Of a stretch of DNA of 7,205 nt, positions 1 to 6,658 are shown in pieces (position 1 is the stretch's first letter; each line of letters opens with the position of its first letter). Both the position numbers and the translations under genes were made by a program. This DNA comes from an uncultured Chitinophagaceae bacterium. GTDB lineage: Bacteria > Bacteroidota > Bacteroidia > Chitinophagales > Chitinophagaceae. The stretch lies in contig CAMPGT010000203.1 of NCBI GenBank assembly GCA_946885665.1, positions 1-7,205 on the forward strand, read 5' to 3'. The notes beneath the pieces were generated by a model, which had not been told where the DNA came from, made no database searches, and worked only from the letters and a program-made list of their open reading frames with translations.

Positions 1-38
1 GGGCAATAGGCACTAGGGAGAGGGAGTGGGCAAAGCAT

Positions 39-80
39 GTCCCCCGCTGGCGGGGGTGGCGCGAAGCGCCGGGGGTGGAC
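39..80. repeat. G/C-rich double-hairpin intergenic element
   Basis: This is a 42-base element bounded by GTCC and GGAC. It contains two perfect hairpins in tandem: a 7-base stem CCCCCGC/GCGGGGG (41-47 with 50-56) and a 5-base stem GGCGC/GCGCC closed by GAA (58-62 with 66-70). The octamer GGGGGTGG occurs twice (52-59 and 71-78), so the outer GTCCCCC could instead pair with the right-hand GGGGGTGGAC around hairpin B. It lies 12 bases past the stop of the metal-transporter gene and has no following T-tract on either strand, so it is not a classical terminator. The compact palindromic form resembles dispersed REP-like intergenic repeats. Only one copy is present here, so its repeat nature is inferred. 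Confidence 0.5.
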
Positions 81-92
81 AGACGGGAGACG

Positions 93-1082
93 TTATTGTT
101 GTCCTTTCACGTCGCTATGCTTCGCATCTGCGACGAGGTTCTTCATGTTCCAGGGCACCCTTTTTTCAAAAGGCTTTTGCCTCACGGGGCAATCGTGCTT
201 AATGCAAATATTGCATTGAAAATAGAGGCAGCCATCCGAGTGCACAAACAACTCAATCCGGTTGCCGAATTCATTTTTGATGAGCACACCCAGTTTCTCC
301 ACTTCGCTGTGCGCTTCGTGCACGTTCAGATACCAGGGTACGGTAAGGTGACAGTCTACATGAAGCTGCCCGCCATATTTGATGACGCGCAGGTTGTGCA
401 GGTCTACCCAGTTTTCCTGCCGGTTTTTTTCCAGCACCTGCACCATTTGCTGCAGCAGTTCAACATCGGCTTCATCCATGATGCCGGCTATGGATTTTCT
501 CAGGATACGATACCCGGTAACGATAATAATAACCGCAAAAACAAGGGCAACGGCTCCATCGAGCCACGTCAGGTCCGTTAAATAAATAAGAAGAAGCCCA
601 ACCATTAATCCCAATGTCGAATAGGTATCCGACTGCAGGTGTTTGCCACTGGCCACGAGCGCGAGCGAATTATTTTTCTTGCCCTTGTAGATGCTGTAGT
701 AGCCTGTTATGTAATTTATCACTGCCGTGGCGCCAATGAGTATCATGCCGTTGTCGAGCTGCCGGAGTGAATGAGGAAAGATAAAGCTGTAGATGGATTG
801 ATAAATGATAAACAATCCTGCTATCATGATGAGGCTCCCTTCCACGCCCGCAGAGAGAAATTCGGCTTTGCCGTGGCCATACGGATGATTCATGTCGCGC
901 GGCTGCGATGCAATGTAAAGGCTGAAAAGGCCGATGAAGCCGGCAATAACGTTGGCTATGCTTTCGAGTGCGTCGGTGAGAATGGCCACCGAATAGGTCA
1001 AAAAATACGCAACAAGTTTGATGGAGAACAACAATACTGCTACTGCAACAACTATTTTCTGAGTAAGAAAATTCTCCTTCAA
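93..1082 (-). CDS. Cation diffusion facilitator (CDF) family metal transporter
   Basis: This inner-membrane antiporter probably exports divalent metal such as zinc, iron or manganese in exchange for protons; the substrate is not readable from sequence. The 329-residue product has the CDF layout of about six membrane segments in residues 8-200, then a cytoplasmic ferredoxin-like domain. Visible hallmarks are LTDALES in helix 2 (D37, E40), HPYGHGKAE at 66-74, and H148/D152 (HxxxD) in helix 5. H229, H245, H258, H281 and D283 line up, by my alignment from memory, with the cytoplasmic zinc-site residues of E. coli YiiP. A tail with C285, C290, C293 and C298 follows. The start is TTG at 1080-1082: the upstream in-frame stop is at 1104-1106, and the first in-frame ATG is codon 64, which would remove two helices. 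ATT at 1098-1100 is the only other plausible start. It lies 76 bases downstream of the LptF/G gene on the same strand and may be co-transcribed with it. Confidence 0.9.
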   Translation of the reverse strand: MKENFLTQKIVVAVAVLLFSIKLVAYFLTYSVAILTDALESIANVIAGFIGLFSLYIASQPRDMNHPYGHGKAEFLSAGVEGSLIMIAGLFIIYQSIYSFIFPHSLRQLDNGMILIGATAVINYITGYYSIYKGKKNNSLALVASGKHLQSDTYSTLGLMVGLLLIYLTDLTWLDGAVALVFAVIIIVTGYRILRKSIAGIMDEADVELLQQMVQVLEKNRQENWVDLHNLRVIKYGGQLHVDCHLTVPWYLNVHEAHSEVEKLGVLIKNEFGNRIELFVHSDGCLYFQCNICIKHDCPVRQKPFEKRVPWNMKNLVADAKHSDVKGQQ

Positions 1083-1158
1083 AAACCAGGTATTAAAAAT
1101 GTGTCAATGAATTATTTTTTGTGGCGGTCACTTGGCCGCAAAAATCTAAGTTTTAAAA

Positions 1159-2610
1159 TTAAGTCAATTCTCCCTGATTACTATCCTTCCGCTTTTTGTC
1201 GAGTAAAACTTTAATTTTCCGCAGTGCCCTGTAATAAAATTCTTTGTTCATTAATTGGGAGTCGTGCATTGCTTTATAGGTAAGAAAAAAGCCAATGGGA
1301 AGAAGAATGAAGGTGGCCATCCACATACCGGCAACGGGTTGCAAAACATCTTCTTTCACAAATTTATTTCCGAAATTGTTCAACAGGAAAAAGATGACGA
1401 AGAAGATTACGGCAAATACCACCGGCGTGCCTATTCCGCCCTTGCGCACGATAGAACCCAGCGGCGCCCCGATCAGGAACAGCACCATCACCGCCGCCGC
1501 CATCGTCAGCTTTTTGTGCCATTCGATGAGTTGCAGGCGCATTTCGGTTCGCTGTCCTGCATATTCCAGCGCGGTGATCTGCAATGAATTTTTAATGGAA
1601 CCCGCATATGAGATACTTTGTTCAAGCACCCTGGATTCGGCGCTGTCGGGTATAATATCTTCGATCGACTTTACATTTCCTTTCGGCGCCGTTACTGCCG
1701 TCCAGCCCGAATCAAGCATGGAGTTAAATGATAAGAAGGGTTTGAGGTCGGTTTGCACGCGCTTCAGGAATTGCGCATTCTTTTTCTCGAGCGAGTCGAT
1801 GCCGCGCTCCAACTGGCGCTCGCTCAGCATCTCGTAGCGGTCCTTGTAGGCGCTGTCGGGCGTATAGTTCAGTTGCAGCTCACTCAGGTCAAGCACTTTT
1901 TTATATTCATCGAAACCAAGCCGGATATAGTCGGTTTTGACTGAATTTTTCTGACCCCTTTCTTCATACCGCCAGCCGTCTTTGAGTGTGAAAACGAGAA
2001 AGCGCTGATCGTCTGAAACCTTCATGATGCCGCGCTCGGCGACAATGATATTATCCTGCGTTTGCGGGTTAGTTTCGTAGATAATGACGTTTTGCAGCGT
2101 TGAATCATCTTTTTCTTTCTTACCCACTTTTATCGCATAACCGGGGATGGTAGTATAAAACACGCCTTCTTTCAAATCAAAAGCCGGCTTTTTGTTCACG
2201 ATGTCCGTTTGCAGGGTTCTCATCTTGAGGTTGGCGATCGGGATCACGTTATTGTTAAAAAGGAAAGCGAGCCCGGAAAGAAGGAGGGAGATGATGAACA
2301 GGGGCCTCATAAACCGCAGCAGGCCGATACCGGCCGATTTAATGGCAACGAGTTCGAAAGTTTCACCGAGATTACCAAAGGTCATGATGGAGGAAAGGAG
2401 AACGGCCAGCGGCAGCGCAAGGGGCACCAGGGTGGCCGACAGGTAGAGGATGAGGCGCAAAAAAATGAACCCATCGAGCCCTTTTCCTACGAAATCATCT
2501 ATCCACAGCCAGAAAAACTGGAGTATCAGTACGAACAGGGTGATGAAGAACGTGGCAATGAAAGGGCCAATGAATGCCCTTACAATGAGTATGTCGAGTT
2601 TTTTGAACAC
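1159..2610 (-). CDS. LptF/LptG family lipopolysaccharide export permease (YjgP/YjgQ)
   Basis: This is a membrane subunit of the Lpt ABC transporter, which pulls lipopolysaccharide out of the inner membrane and passes it to the periplasmic bridge. From the GTG start the protein has 483 residues: three membrane segments in about 10-120, a large periplasmic region (about 125-365, expected beta-jellyroll), and three more segments (about 368-386, 396-413, 427-445). Family-typical stretches are GNLGETFELVAIKSAG after helix 2 and GAPLGSIVRKGGIG (381-394) after helix 4. The open frame extends to 2685, but that start overlaps the upstream gene and adds 25 non-membrane residues. I prefer GTG at 2608-2610 because it gives MFKKLDILIVRAFIGPF, the usual family N-terminus, and has an AGGGAGG upstream. 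Whether it is LptF or LptG cannot be settled here; the partner subunit and LptB are not in the window. It sits 29 bases after the START-like gene, probably in one operon. Confidence 0.9.
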   Translation of the reverse strand: MFKKLDILIVRAFIGPFIATFFITLFVLILQFFWLWIDDFVGKGLDGFIFLRLILYLSATLVPLALPLAVLLSSIMTFGNLGETFELVAIKSAGIGLLRFMRPLFIISLLLSGLAFLFNNNVIPIANLKMRTLQTDIVNKKPAFDLKEGVFYTTIPGYAIKVGKKEKDDSTLQNVIIYETNPQTQDNIIVAERGIMKVSDDQRFLVFTLKDGWRYEERGQKNSVKTDYIRLGFDEYKKVLDLSELQLNYTPDSAYKDRYEMLSERQLERGIDSLEKKNAQFLKRVQTDLKPFLSFNSMLDSGWTAVTAPKGNVKSIEDIIPDSAESRVLEQSISYAGSIKNSLQITALEYAGQRTEMRLQLIEWHKKLTMAAAVMVLFLIGAPLGSIVRKGGIGTPVVFAVIFFVIFFLLNNFGNKFVKEDVLQPVAGMWMATFILLPIGFFLTYKAMHDSQLMNKEFYYRALRKIKVLLDKKRKDSNQGELT

Positions 2611-2622
2611 AGGTATAGGTGT

Positions 2623-2629
2623 CCTCCCT
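2623..2629 (-). promoter_or_regulatory. Shine-Dalgarno-like AGGGAGG before the LptF/G GTG start
   Basis: On the minus strand AGGGAGG lies just upstream of the START-like gene's stop codon (2640-2642 as read) and 12 bases before GTG at 2608-2610. The spacing is long for a Shine-Dalgarno site, and ribosome binding sites are often weak in Bacteroidota, so this supports the GTG start without proving it. Confidence 0.4.
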
Positions 2630-2639
2630 GATTCTGCTG

Positions 2640-3020
2640 TTAATTTCCCAGACGGTGAAACAGATCCTTCACCTGGTAATCCCATAGTTGGCTCTGGTCC
2701 TTAACGTCACCTTTATCTGCAAAATCCTTTATTATTAAAATGGTTTGATTGGTAACCTCTGATTTTTCAATTCTGAATTCAAAATATTCCTCTTTAGGCT
2801 GGTGCATCCAGTGAAACCGGATGAATTTTTCCTGTTCACTTTCCGTTACTTCCGCTTTATCTGTAGTGCCGTTCCATGAAAAGCTGAATACATTGTCCCT
2901 TTCGTCCACCTTATCCGCAAACCATTCCTGTAAGCCCGCCGGGGTGCTAAGGAATTCGTATAATATAGATGGAGAACATCTAACCGGAAATTCCAAAGTA
3001 AATAATTGTTTCTTGCTCAT
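2640..3020 (-). CDS. START-like domain protein (SRPBCC/AHSA1-like), function unknown
   Basis: This small soluble protein of 126 residues has no signal peptide or membrane segment. The pattern fits the START-like (SRPBCC) helix-grip fold: a first strand (LFTLEFPV, 6-13), a short helix ending in LSTPAGLQEWFADKV (24-38), alternating strands with aromatic residues (FSFSWNG and FIRFHW, about 45-71; YFEFRIE, about 79-85), and an amphipathic C-terminal helix (about 108-124). The family commonly binds hydrophobic ligands or acts in chaperone-like roles; no ligand or catalytic residues are evident here. Similar proteins of this size are, from memory, common beside lptF-type genes in Bacteroidota, so the pairing is probably conserved. 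The ATG at 3018-3020 is the natural start. The stop lies 29 bases before the preferred GTG of the downstream permease gene, suggesting co-transcription. Confidence 0.8.
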   Translation of the reverse strand: MSKKQLFTLEFPVRCSPSILYEFLSTPAGLQEWFADKVDERDNVFSFSWNGTTDKAEVTESEQEKFIRFHWMHQPKEEYFEFRIEKSEVTNQTILIIKDFADKGDVKDQSQLWDYQVKDLFHRLGN

Positions 3021-3052
3021 CTATACCGATTAATCATTTATTTCTGAAATTG

Positions 3053-3083
3053 CAATAATAGAAAAATATACCATACCCCGAAA
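3053..3083 (-). promoter_or_regulatory. Candidate Bacteroidota-type promoter for the START-like/LptF operon
   Basis: Read on the minus strand there is TTTC (3080-3083), a 19-base spacer, then TATTATTG (3053-3060). Each box differs by one base from the Bacteroidota consensus TTTG-N19-21-TAnnTTTG. The implied transcript would start near 3046-3049, giving a leader of roughly 25-30 bases before the ATG at 3020. Position and spacing are good, but both boxes are imperfect. Confidence 0.4.
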
Positions 3084-3200
3084 TTTATTTTAACCGCTCA
3101 TCAAACTCTTGCTTTTCGACCGATGATGATTTTTTCTCGGCCGGAAGATAACTGATAATCACATATTTATAGATATTATTTTCCGAAACGGGGAAATTTT

Positions 3201-3247
3201 CTGTTAAATCTTTTTTTGTGCAGAAATCCCCATGAAACTGTTAAATC
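3201..3247. repeat. 10-bp direct repeat CTGTTAAATC, 37-bp period
   Basis: CTGTTAAATC occurs at 3201-3210 and again, exactly, at 3238-3247. The two copies are offset by 37 bp, about three and a half helical turns, so they would face roughly opposite sides of B-DNA. They lie 80-130 bases upstream of the rpoD start. They could be a regulator site or chance in AT-rich DNA. Confidence 0.3.
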
Positions 3248-3326
3248 ACATAAGAAAATTCCTGATTCTGCGTTTGGTATAAAGGTTACTAATAACCCCA
3301 TCCAAAAAGCCGATATCTGTATGAGC

Positions 3327-4196
3327 ATGCGCCAACTCAAGATCACGAAATCGATCACGAATCGTGAATCCCAGAGCTTAGAAAAGTACCTCCAGGAAAT
3401 AGGAAAAGTTGAACTGATTGGTCCCGAAGAAGAGGTGCGATTGGCACGCATGATCAAGCATGGCGATCAGAATGCACTCGACAAGCTAACGAAAGCGAAC
3501 CTCAGGTTCGTTGTTTCGGTGGCCAAGCAATACCAAAACCAGGGTTTGTCGCTTCCCGACCTTATCAACGAGGGAAACCTGGGTCTCATTAAGGCCGCCC
3601 AGCGGTTCGACGAAACAAGAGGTTTCAAATTCATTTCGTACGCCGTTTGGTGGATACGCCAAAGTATCCTGCAGGCGCTGGCCGAACAATCGCGCATTGT
3701 GCGCCTTCCGCTCAACAAGGTGGGTCTCACCAACCGCATACAAAAAGCGTTTTCACAGCTCGAACAGGAATTCGAACGCGAACCATCACCCGAAGAGCTT
3801 GCAGAACTGCTGAACCTCGAAACAGAAGAGATATCTGCAACCCTCGGAATAGGCGCCCGGCACATCAGCATGGACACGCCGCTGTCGGAAGGTGAAGACA
3901 ATACGCTGGTGGACGTAATGGAAAATCCGAATGCCGAAAGGGCTGAAACAAACCTTGAACACGTACAATCGCTGAAAGAAGAGATCGACCGTACTTTTAA
4001 GGTGCTTACCGAACGACAGAAAGAGGTGATTTGCTACTTCTTTGGTATCGGCCAGGATCACCCGATGAGCCTGGAAGATATCGGCGACAAATTCAATCTC
4101 ACCCGCGAAAGAGTGAGGCAGATCAAGGATAAGGCGCTCACGAAGCTGAGAACAAATTCAAGGACCATCGAGCTGAAAGGCTATATGGGCAGATGA
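3327..4196 (+). CDS. rpoD: Primary RNA polymerase sigma factor RpoD/SigA, Bacteroidota short form
   Basis: This housekeeping sigma factor directs RNA polymerase to most vegetative promoters. From ATG at 3327 it has 289 residues. The opening [20 protein letters not shown] is characteristic of Bacteroidota primary sigma factors, which lack region 1.1. Region 1.2 is at about 14-47. Region 2 is at about 50-122 and includes [32 protein letters not shown] and [13 protein letters not shown] for core binding and -10 melting. Region 3 is at about 128-205. Region 4 is at about 222-275, with its helix-turn-helix in [21 protein letters not shown]. All regions look intact. ATG at 3321 (adding Met-Ser) is an equally usable start, whereas the longer frame from TTG 3216 adds 37 unrelated residues. 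No clear Shine-Dalgarno is seen. The gene ends 33 bases from the convergent glycosyltransferase stop. Confidence 0.95.
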   Translation: MRQLKITKSITNRESQSLEKYLQEIGKVELIGPEEEVRLARMIKHGDQNALDKLTKANLRFVVSVAKQYQNQGLSLPDLINEGNLGLIKAAQRFDETRGFKFISYAVWWIRQSILQALAEQSRIVRLPLNKVGLTNRIQKAFSQLEQEFEREPSPEELAELLNLETEEISATLGIGARHISMDTPLSEGEDNTLVDVMENPNAERAETNLEHVQSLKEEIDRTFKVLTERQKEVICYFFGIGQDHPMSLEDIGDKFNLTRERVRQIKDKALTKLRTNSRTIELKGYMGR

Positions 4197-4229
4197 TAAA
4201 AAGTTAAAACTTTAGATATAGACAGATAA

Positions 4230-5186
4230 TTACTTTTCCTCTTTTACTCCCGGGTTTCTCACTGCTGCAAACTCCTCCTTTATATCTTTCGGGAAGAACG
4301 TGAAGAAATACACGATGTTCATTGTATCGAGCAGTATATAATAGCCGATCATTTTTATGAAACTCATGTAAATGGGGTTGCTTTTGATGCGGAGGATGAC
4401 CGCTGCCAGGTAGCAGCCGAAGAGGACGAGCCCCGCCACGGGTTTGATGATGCACGCGACAATGGCAAGCACCAGCAGCAAAAAGGTTTTATCGATGCGC
4501 CACACCAATCCATACATATGCCGGTTAAACAGGTGGTGCCGGTAAAGAACCGCTCTTGAAAAGAAAAGCGATTTGTCCCATATCCTCTTCCAGATCCTCG
4601 ACTCATGTTCGTAAGGAACGGTGTAATGGTTCACGATGAACTCGTTCTTACGCTTGAAAACATAACCCTTCTTCAGCAGTCTTAAACCCAGGTCCGATTC
4701 CTCGCCGGTTCTGAACCTGGTACGCATGCCGTTTACGGAATCCCATATTTTGCGCCGGATAAGGAAGGTGCCGCCGGGGAATACGTCGCTCGAGTTGCGC
4801 CGTGTGCCTTTGCCGTCAACCACATCGAGCCAAAGGCCGGCTATGAAATCTTCGGTGAGTTCCTGTTTTTCCTTGCCCCAAACGCCTGCAACAAACTCGG
4901 GGTAAAGTTCCATGTCGCCATCCACGAAACACAGTGCTTTGCCCGTGGATACTTTTGCGCCGATATTCCGGCCCACTGCCGCATTGCGCCCGCCCGTCAC
5001 TTTCATGATCTTTACTTCGGGGAACGTGCCCGCAATGGCGACGCTTTGGTCGGACGAATCGGCGTCAACGTAAATGATTTCGTAGTTTTTTATGGAGCTG
5101 AGTGCTATCGACCGGTAGACGCTTTCGATACATCTTTTTATGTTTTTTTCCTCATTCCGGCCAATAATTACGAACGAAATATCCAT
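4230..5186 (-). CDS. Family 2 glycosyltransferase, membrane-anchored
   Basis: This is a GT-A fold enzyme expected to transfer a sugar from a nucleotide donor to a glycan, lipid or protein acceptor at the cytoplasmic membrane; donor and acceptor are unknown. From ATG at 5184-5186 it has 318 residues. The start fits the family: ISFVIIGRNEEKNIKRCIES at 3-22. Then come IIYVDADSSDQS (37-48, nucleotide-binding acidic residues), GRNAAVGRNIGA (66-77), the DxD metal site FVDGDME (87-93, D89/D91), FPGGTFLIRR (136-145) and GEESDLGLRL (161-170), which carries the likely catalytic acidic residues. Hydrophobic segments at about 235-268 and 278-298 would anchor the C-terminus. The frame extends upstream to 5258, but those 24 extra residues are Arg/Cys-rich and atypical. 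It stands alone on the minus strand between rpoD and ffh, so context gives no pathway. Confidence 0.88.
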   Translation of the reverse strand: MDISFVIIGRNEEKNIKRCIESVYRSIALSSIKNYEIIYVDADSSDQSVAIAGTFPEVKIMKVTGGRNAAVGRNIGAKVSTGKALCFVDGDMELYPEFVAGVWGKEKQELTEDFIAGLWLDVVDGKGTRRNSSDVFPGGTFLIRRKIWDSVNGMRTRFRTGEESDLGLRLLKKGYVFKRKNEFIVNHYTVPYEHESRIWKRIWDKSLFFSRAVLYRHHLFNRHMYGLVWRIDKTFLLLVLAIVACIIKPVAGLVLFGCYLAAVILRIKSNPIYMSFIKMIGYYILLDTMNIVYFFTFFPKDIKEEFAAVRNPGVKEEK

Positions 5187-5192
5187 GGAGCG

Positions 5193-5224
5193 CAAATATC
5201 TGCACAATCGGCGAGATGTGCAAT
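5193..5224 (-). promoter_or_regulatory. Candidate promoter for the glycosyltransferase gene, near-leaderless
   Basis: On the minus strand ATTG (5221-5224), a 20-base spacer and GATATTTG (5193-5200) resemble TTTG-N19-21-TAnnTTTG, with one mismatch per box. The -7-like box ends only 6 bases before the ATG at 5186, so a transcript from it would have essentially no leader. The match may be fortuitous. Confidence 0.28.
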
Positions 5225-5290
5225 AGAAGACGGAAACGGGGGACGGAAGAAGGCGCATTTAACTTATAACTTTTGAATTAATTTCGCTGC

Positions 5291-6607
5291 ATGTTTGAAA
5301 ATTTAACCGAGCGGCTGGAATCGGCCTTTAAACAGATAAAAGGTGAAGGAAGGGTCACGGAGCTGAACATCGCGGCTACCGTGAAAGAGATACGGCGCGC
5401 GCTTGTGGACGCCGACGTTAACTACAAGATCGCCAAGGAGTTTACCGACACGGTAAAAGATAAAGCGATAGGCCAAAAGGTGCTTACAGCAGTGAGTCCG
5501 GGGCAGCAGATCGTCAAGATCGTGAAAGACGAACTTGCCGAACTGATGGGTGGCAGTGAAAGCGAATTTATCACGAAAGGCAACCCTGCGGTGGTTTTGA
5601 TTGCCGGCCTGCAGGGAAGTGGTAAAACCACCTTCAGCGGCAAACTGGCCAATTACCTCAAAACGAAAAAGGGATTGTCGCCGCTGCTTGTGGCGGCAGA
5701 CATCTATCGCCCGGCGGCGATCGAACAGCTTAAGGTACTGGGCGAACAGATCAATATCGACGTTTACAGCGAACCCGAAAGCAAAAATGCCGTCGAAATT
5801 GCCGCCAACGCCATAAAAGAGGCCAGGAAACTGAATAAGAACATCGTCATCATCGATACCGCCGGCCGCCTGGCCATCGATGAAGTGATGATGGCCGAGG
5901 TGGCCAATATTAAATCGGCCGTGAACCCCAACGAGATATTGTTCGTGGTTGACTCGATGACCGGCCAGGACGCGGTAAATACGGCCAGGGCGTTCAACGA
6001 GCGGCTCGATTTCAGCGGGGTAGTGCTCACCAAGCTGGACGGCGATACAAGAGGCGGGGCGGCCCTGTCCATTAAGTATACGGTGAAGAAGCCGATCAAG
6101 TTTGTGAGCAGCGGGGAAAAAATGGACACCCTCGACGTATTTTATCCCGAAAGGATGGCCCAGAGGATCCTGGGCATGGGAGACATCACCACCCTGGTGG
6201 AGAAGGCGCAGGCCCAGTACGACGAGGAACAGGCGAGGAGGCTGGAAAAGAAGATCCGTAAAAACCAGTTCGATTTCGAAGACTTCAAGCAGCAGCTCGA
6301 GCAAATCAAGAAAATGGGTAACATCAAGGATCTCCTGGGCATGATCCCCGGCATCGGAAAGGCAGTTAAAGACGTGGATATCAGCGATGATTCCTTTAAG
6401 GGTATCGAGGCCATCATCAATTCGATGACACTGGTGGAGCGCCGTAATCCCGATATCATCGATCCCAGCCGTAAAAAACGGATCGCCAGGGGGTCGGGCA
6501 AGGATATTTCGGAGATCAACGCCTTTCTAAAGCAGTTCGACCAGATGAAGGATATGATGAAAACGATGAACAAAATGCCGATGGGAAGGATGATGGGAAG
6601 GAGGTAA
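5291..6607 (+). CDS. ffh: Signal recognition particle protein Ffh (SRP54 homologue)
   Basis: This GTPase subunit of the signal recognition particle binds 4.5S RNA and hydrophobic signal sequences on nascent chains, then docks with FtsY at the membrane. At 438 residues it is close to the usual bacterial length. The N domain spans about 1-95. The G domain carries the P-loop GLQGSGKTT (106-114), the insertion-box region around AADIYRPAA, DTAGR (189-193) and TKLDGDTRGG (247-256), followed by a GEKMDTLDVFYPERM stretch at the G/M junction. The M domain (about 300-438) includes GNIKDLLGMIPG, the RNA-binding SRKKRIARGSG helix-turn, and a Met-rich tail ending MKDMMKTMNKMPMGRMMGRR. Nothing is truncated. 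ATG at 5291 gives the standard MFENLTERLESAFK start. No Shine-Dalgarno is visible. A weak TAACTTTTG stretch at 5267-5275 could be a -7 element, but no -33 box accompanies it. Confidence 0.97.
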   Translation: MFENLTERLESAFKQIKGEGRVTELNIAATVKEIRRALVDADVNYKIAKEFTDTVKDKAIGQKVLTAVSPGQQIVKIVKDELAELMGGSESEFITKGNPAVVLIAGLQGSGKTTFSGKLANYLKTKKGLSPLLVAADIYRPAAIEQLKVLGEQINIDVYSEPESKNAVEIAANAIKEARKLNKNIVIIDTAGRLAIDEVMMAEVANIKSAVNPNEILFVVDSMTGQDAVNTARAFNERLDFSGVVLTKLDGDTRGGAALSIKYTVKKPIKFVSSGEKMDTLDVFYPERMAQRILGMGDITTLVEKAQAQYDEEQARRLEKKIRKNQFDFEDFKQQLEQIKKMGNIKDLLGMIPGIGKAVKDVDISDDSFKGIEAIINSMTLVERRNPDIIDPSRKKRIARGSGKDISEINAFLKQFDQMKDMMKTMNKMPMGRMMGRR

Positions 6608-6625
6608 CGTATTTTGACGGATTAT

Positions 6626-6656
6626 TTTGAAAACAGGCATTGGGTTATTACATTTG
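6626..6656 (+). promoter_or_regulatory. Consensus Bacteroidota promoter for rpsP (TTTG-N19-TACATTTG)
   Basis: TTTG at 6626-6629, a 19-base spacer and TACATTTG at 6649-6656 match the Bacteroidota primary-sigma consensus TTTG-N19-21-TAnnTTTG at every defined position. It lies in the 128-base gap between ffh and rpsP, so rpsP should be transcribable on its own. Transcription would start near 6660-6664, leaving a leader of about 72-76 bases. Confidence 0.75.
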
Positions 6657-6658
6657 CA

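Larger units (their letters stand above)
3021..3326. other. AT-rich divergent intergenic region upstream of rpoD
   Basis: About 300 bases separate the START-like gene from rpoD. The composition is clearly more AT-rich than the flanking genes. It holds the minus-strand promoter candidate at 3053-3083, a 10-bp direct repeat (3201-3210 and 3238-3247), and a small inverted repeat GGTTA-CTAA-TAACC at 3284-3297 in the presumed rpoD leader. An open frame continues upstream of rpoD to a TTG at 3216, but its translation ([14 protein letters not shown]) does not resemble a sigma factor N-terminus. I could not find a full TTTG/TAnnTTTG pair for rpoD on the plus strand. Confidence 0.6.

Noticed and set aside
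75..581. 168-codon plus-strand frame opposite the 3' half of the CDF gene
   Set aside because: It overlaps a well-supported transporter on the other strand, and its translation shows no family motif. It also starts inside the intergenic hairpin region.
1115..1144. Hairpin GCGG/CCGC flanked by a T-run and an A-run between LptF/G and CDF genes, as a terminator
   Set aside because: The core stem is only 4 bp, with a bulge before the T/A pairing. In neither orientation does a U-tract follow the stem, so termination is not supported.
3216..3326. 37-residue N-terminal extension of the sigma factor from TTG
   Set aside because: Primary sigma factors of this type begin at MRQLKITKS. The upstream residues are unrelated and come from AT-rich intergenic DNA.
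3467..3901. Ser/Arg-rich minus-strand frame opposite rpoD
   Set aside because: Its composition is that expected of an antisense shadow of a gene rich in acidic and basic codons. No domain is recognisable.
4198..4213. AAAGTT-AA-AACTTT palindrome between the convergent rpoD and glycosyltransferase stops, as a bidirectional terminator
   Set aside because: The stem is 6 bp or less, almost all A-T, with a loop too short to close fully and no U-tract after it. It is indistinguishable from AT-rich background.
5267..5275. TAACTTTTG as a -7 promoter element for ffh
   Set aside because: The spacing inside the box is off by one base from TAnnTTTG, and no -33 TTTG-like box lies 19-21 bases upstream.
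5303..6304. 333-codon open frame on the minus strand opposite ffh
   Set aside because: It is a shadow of the clearly real Ffh reading frame. The translation is rich in His, Phe, Arg and Gly with no recognisable domain, and there is no start signal.
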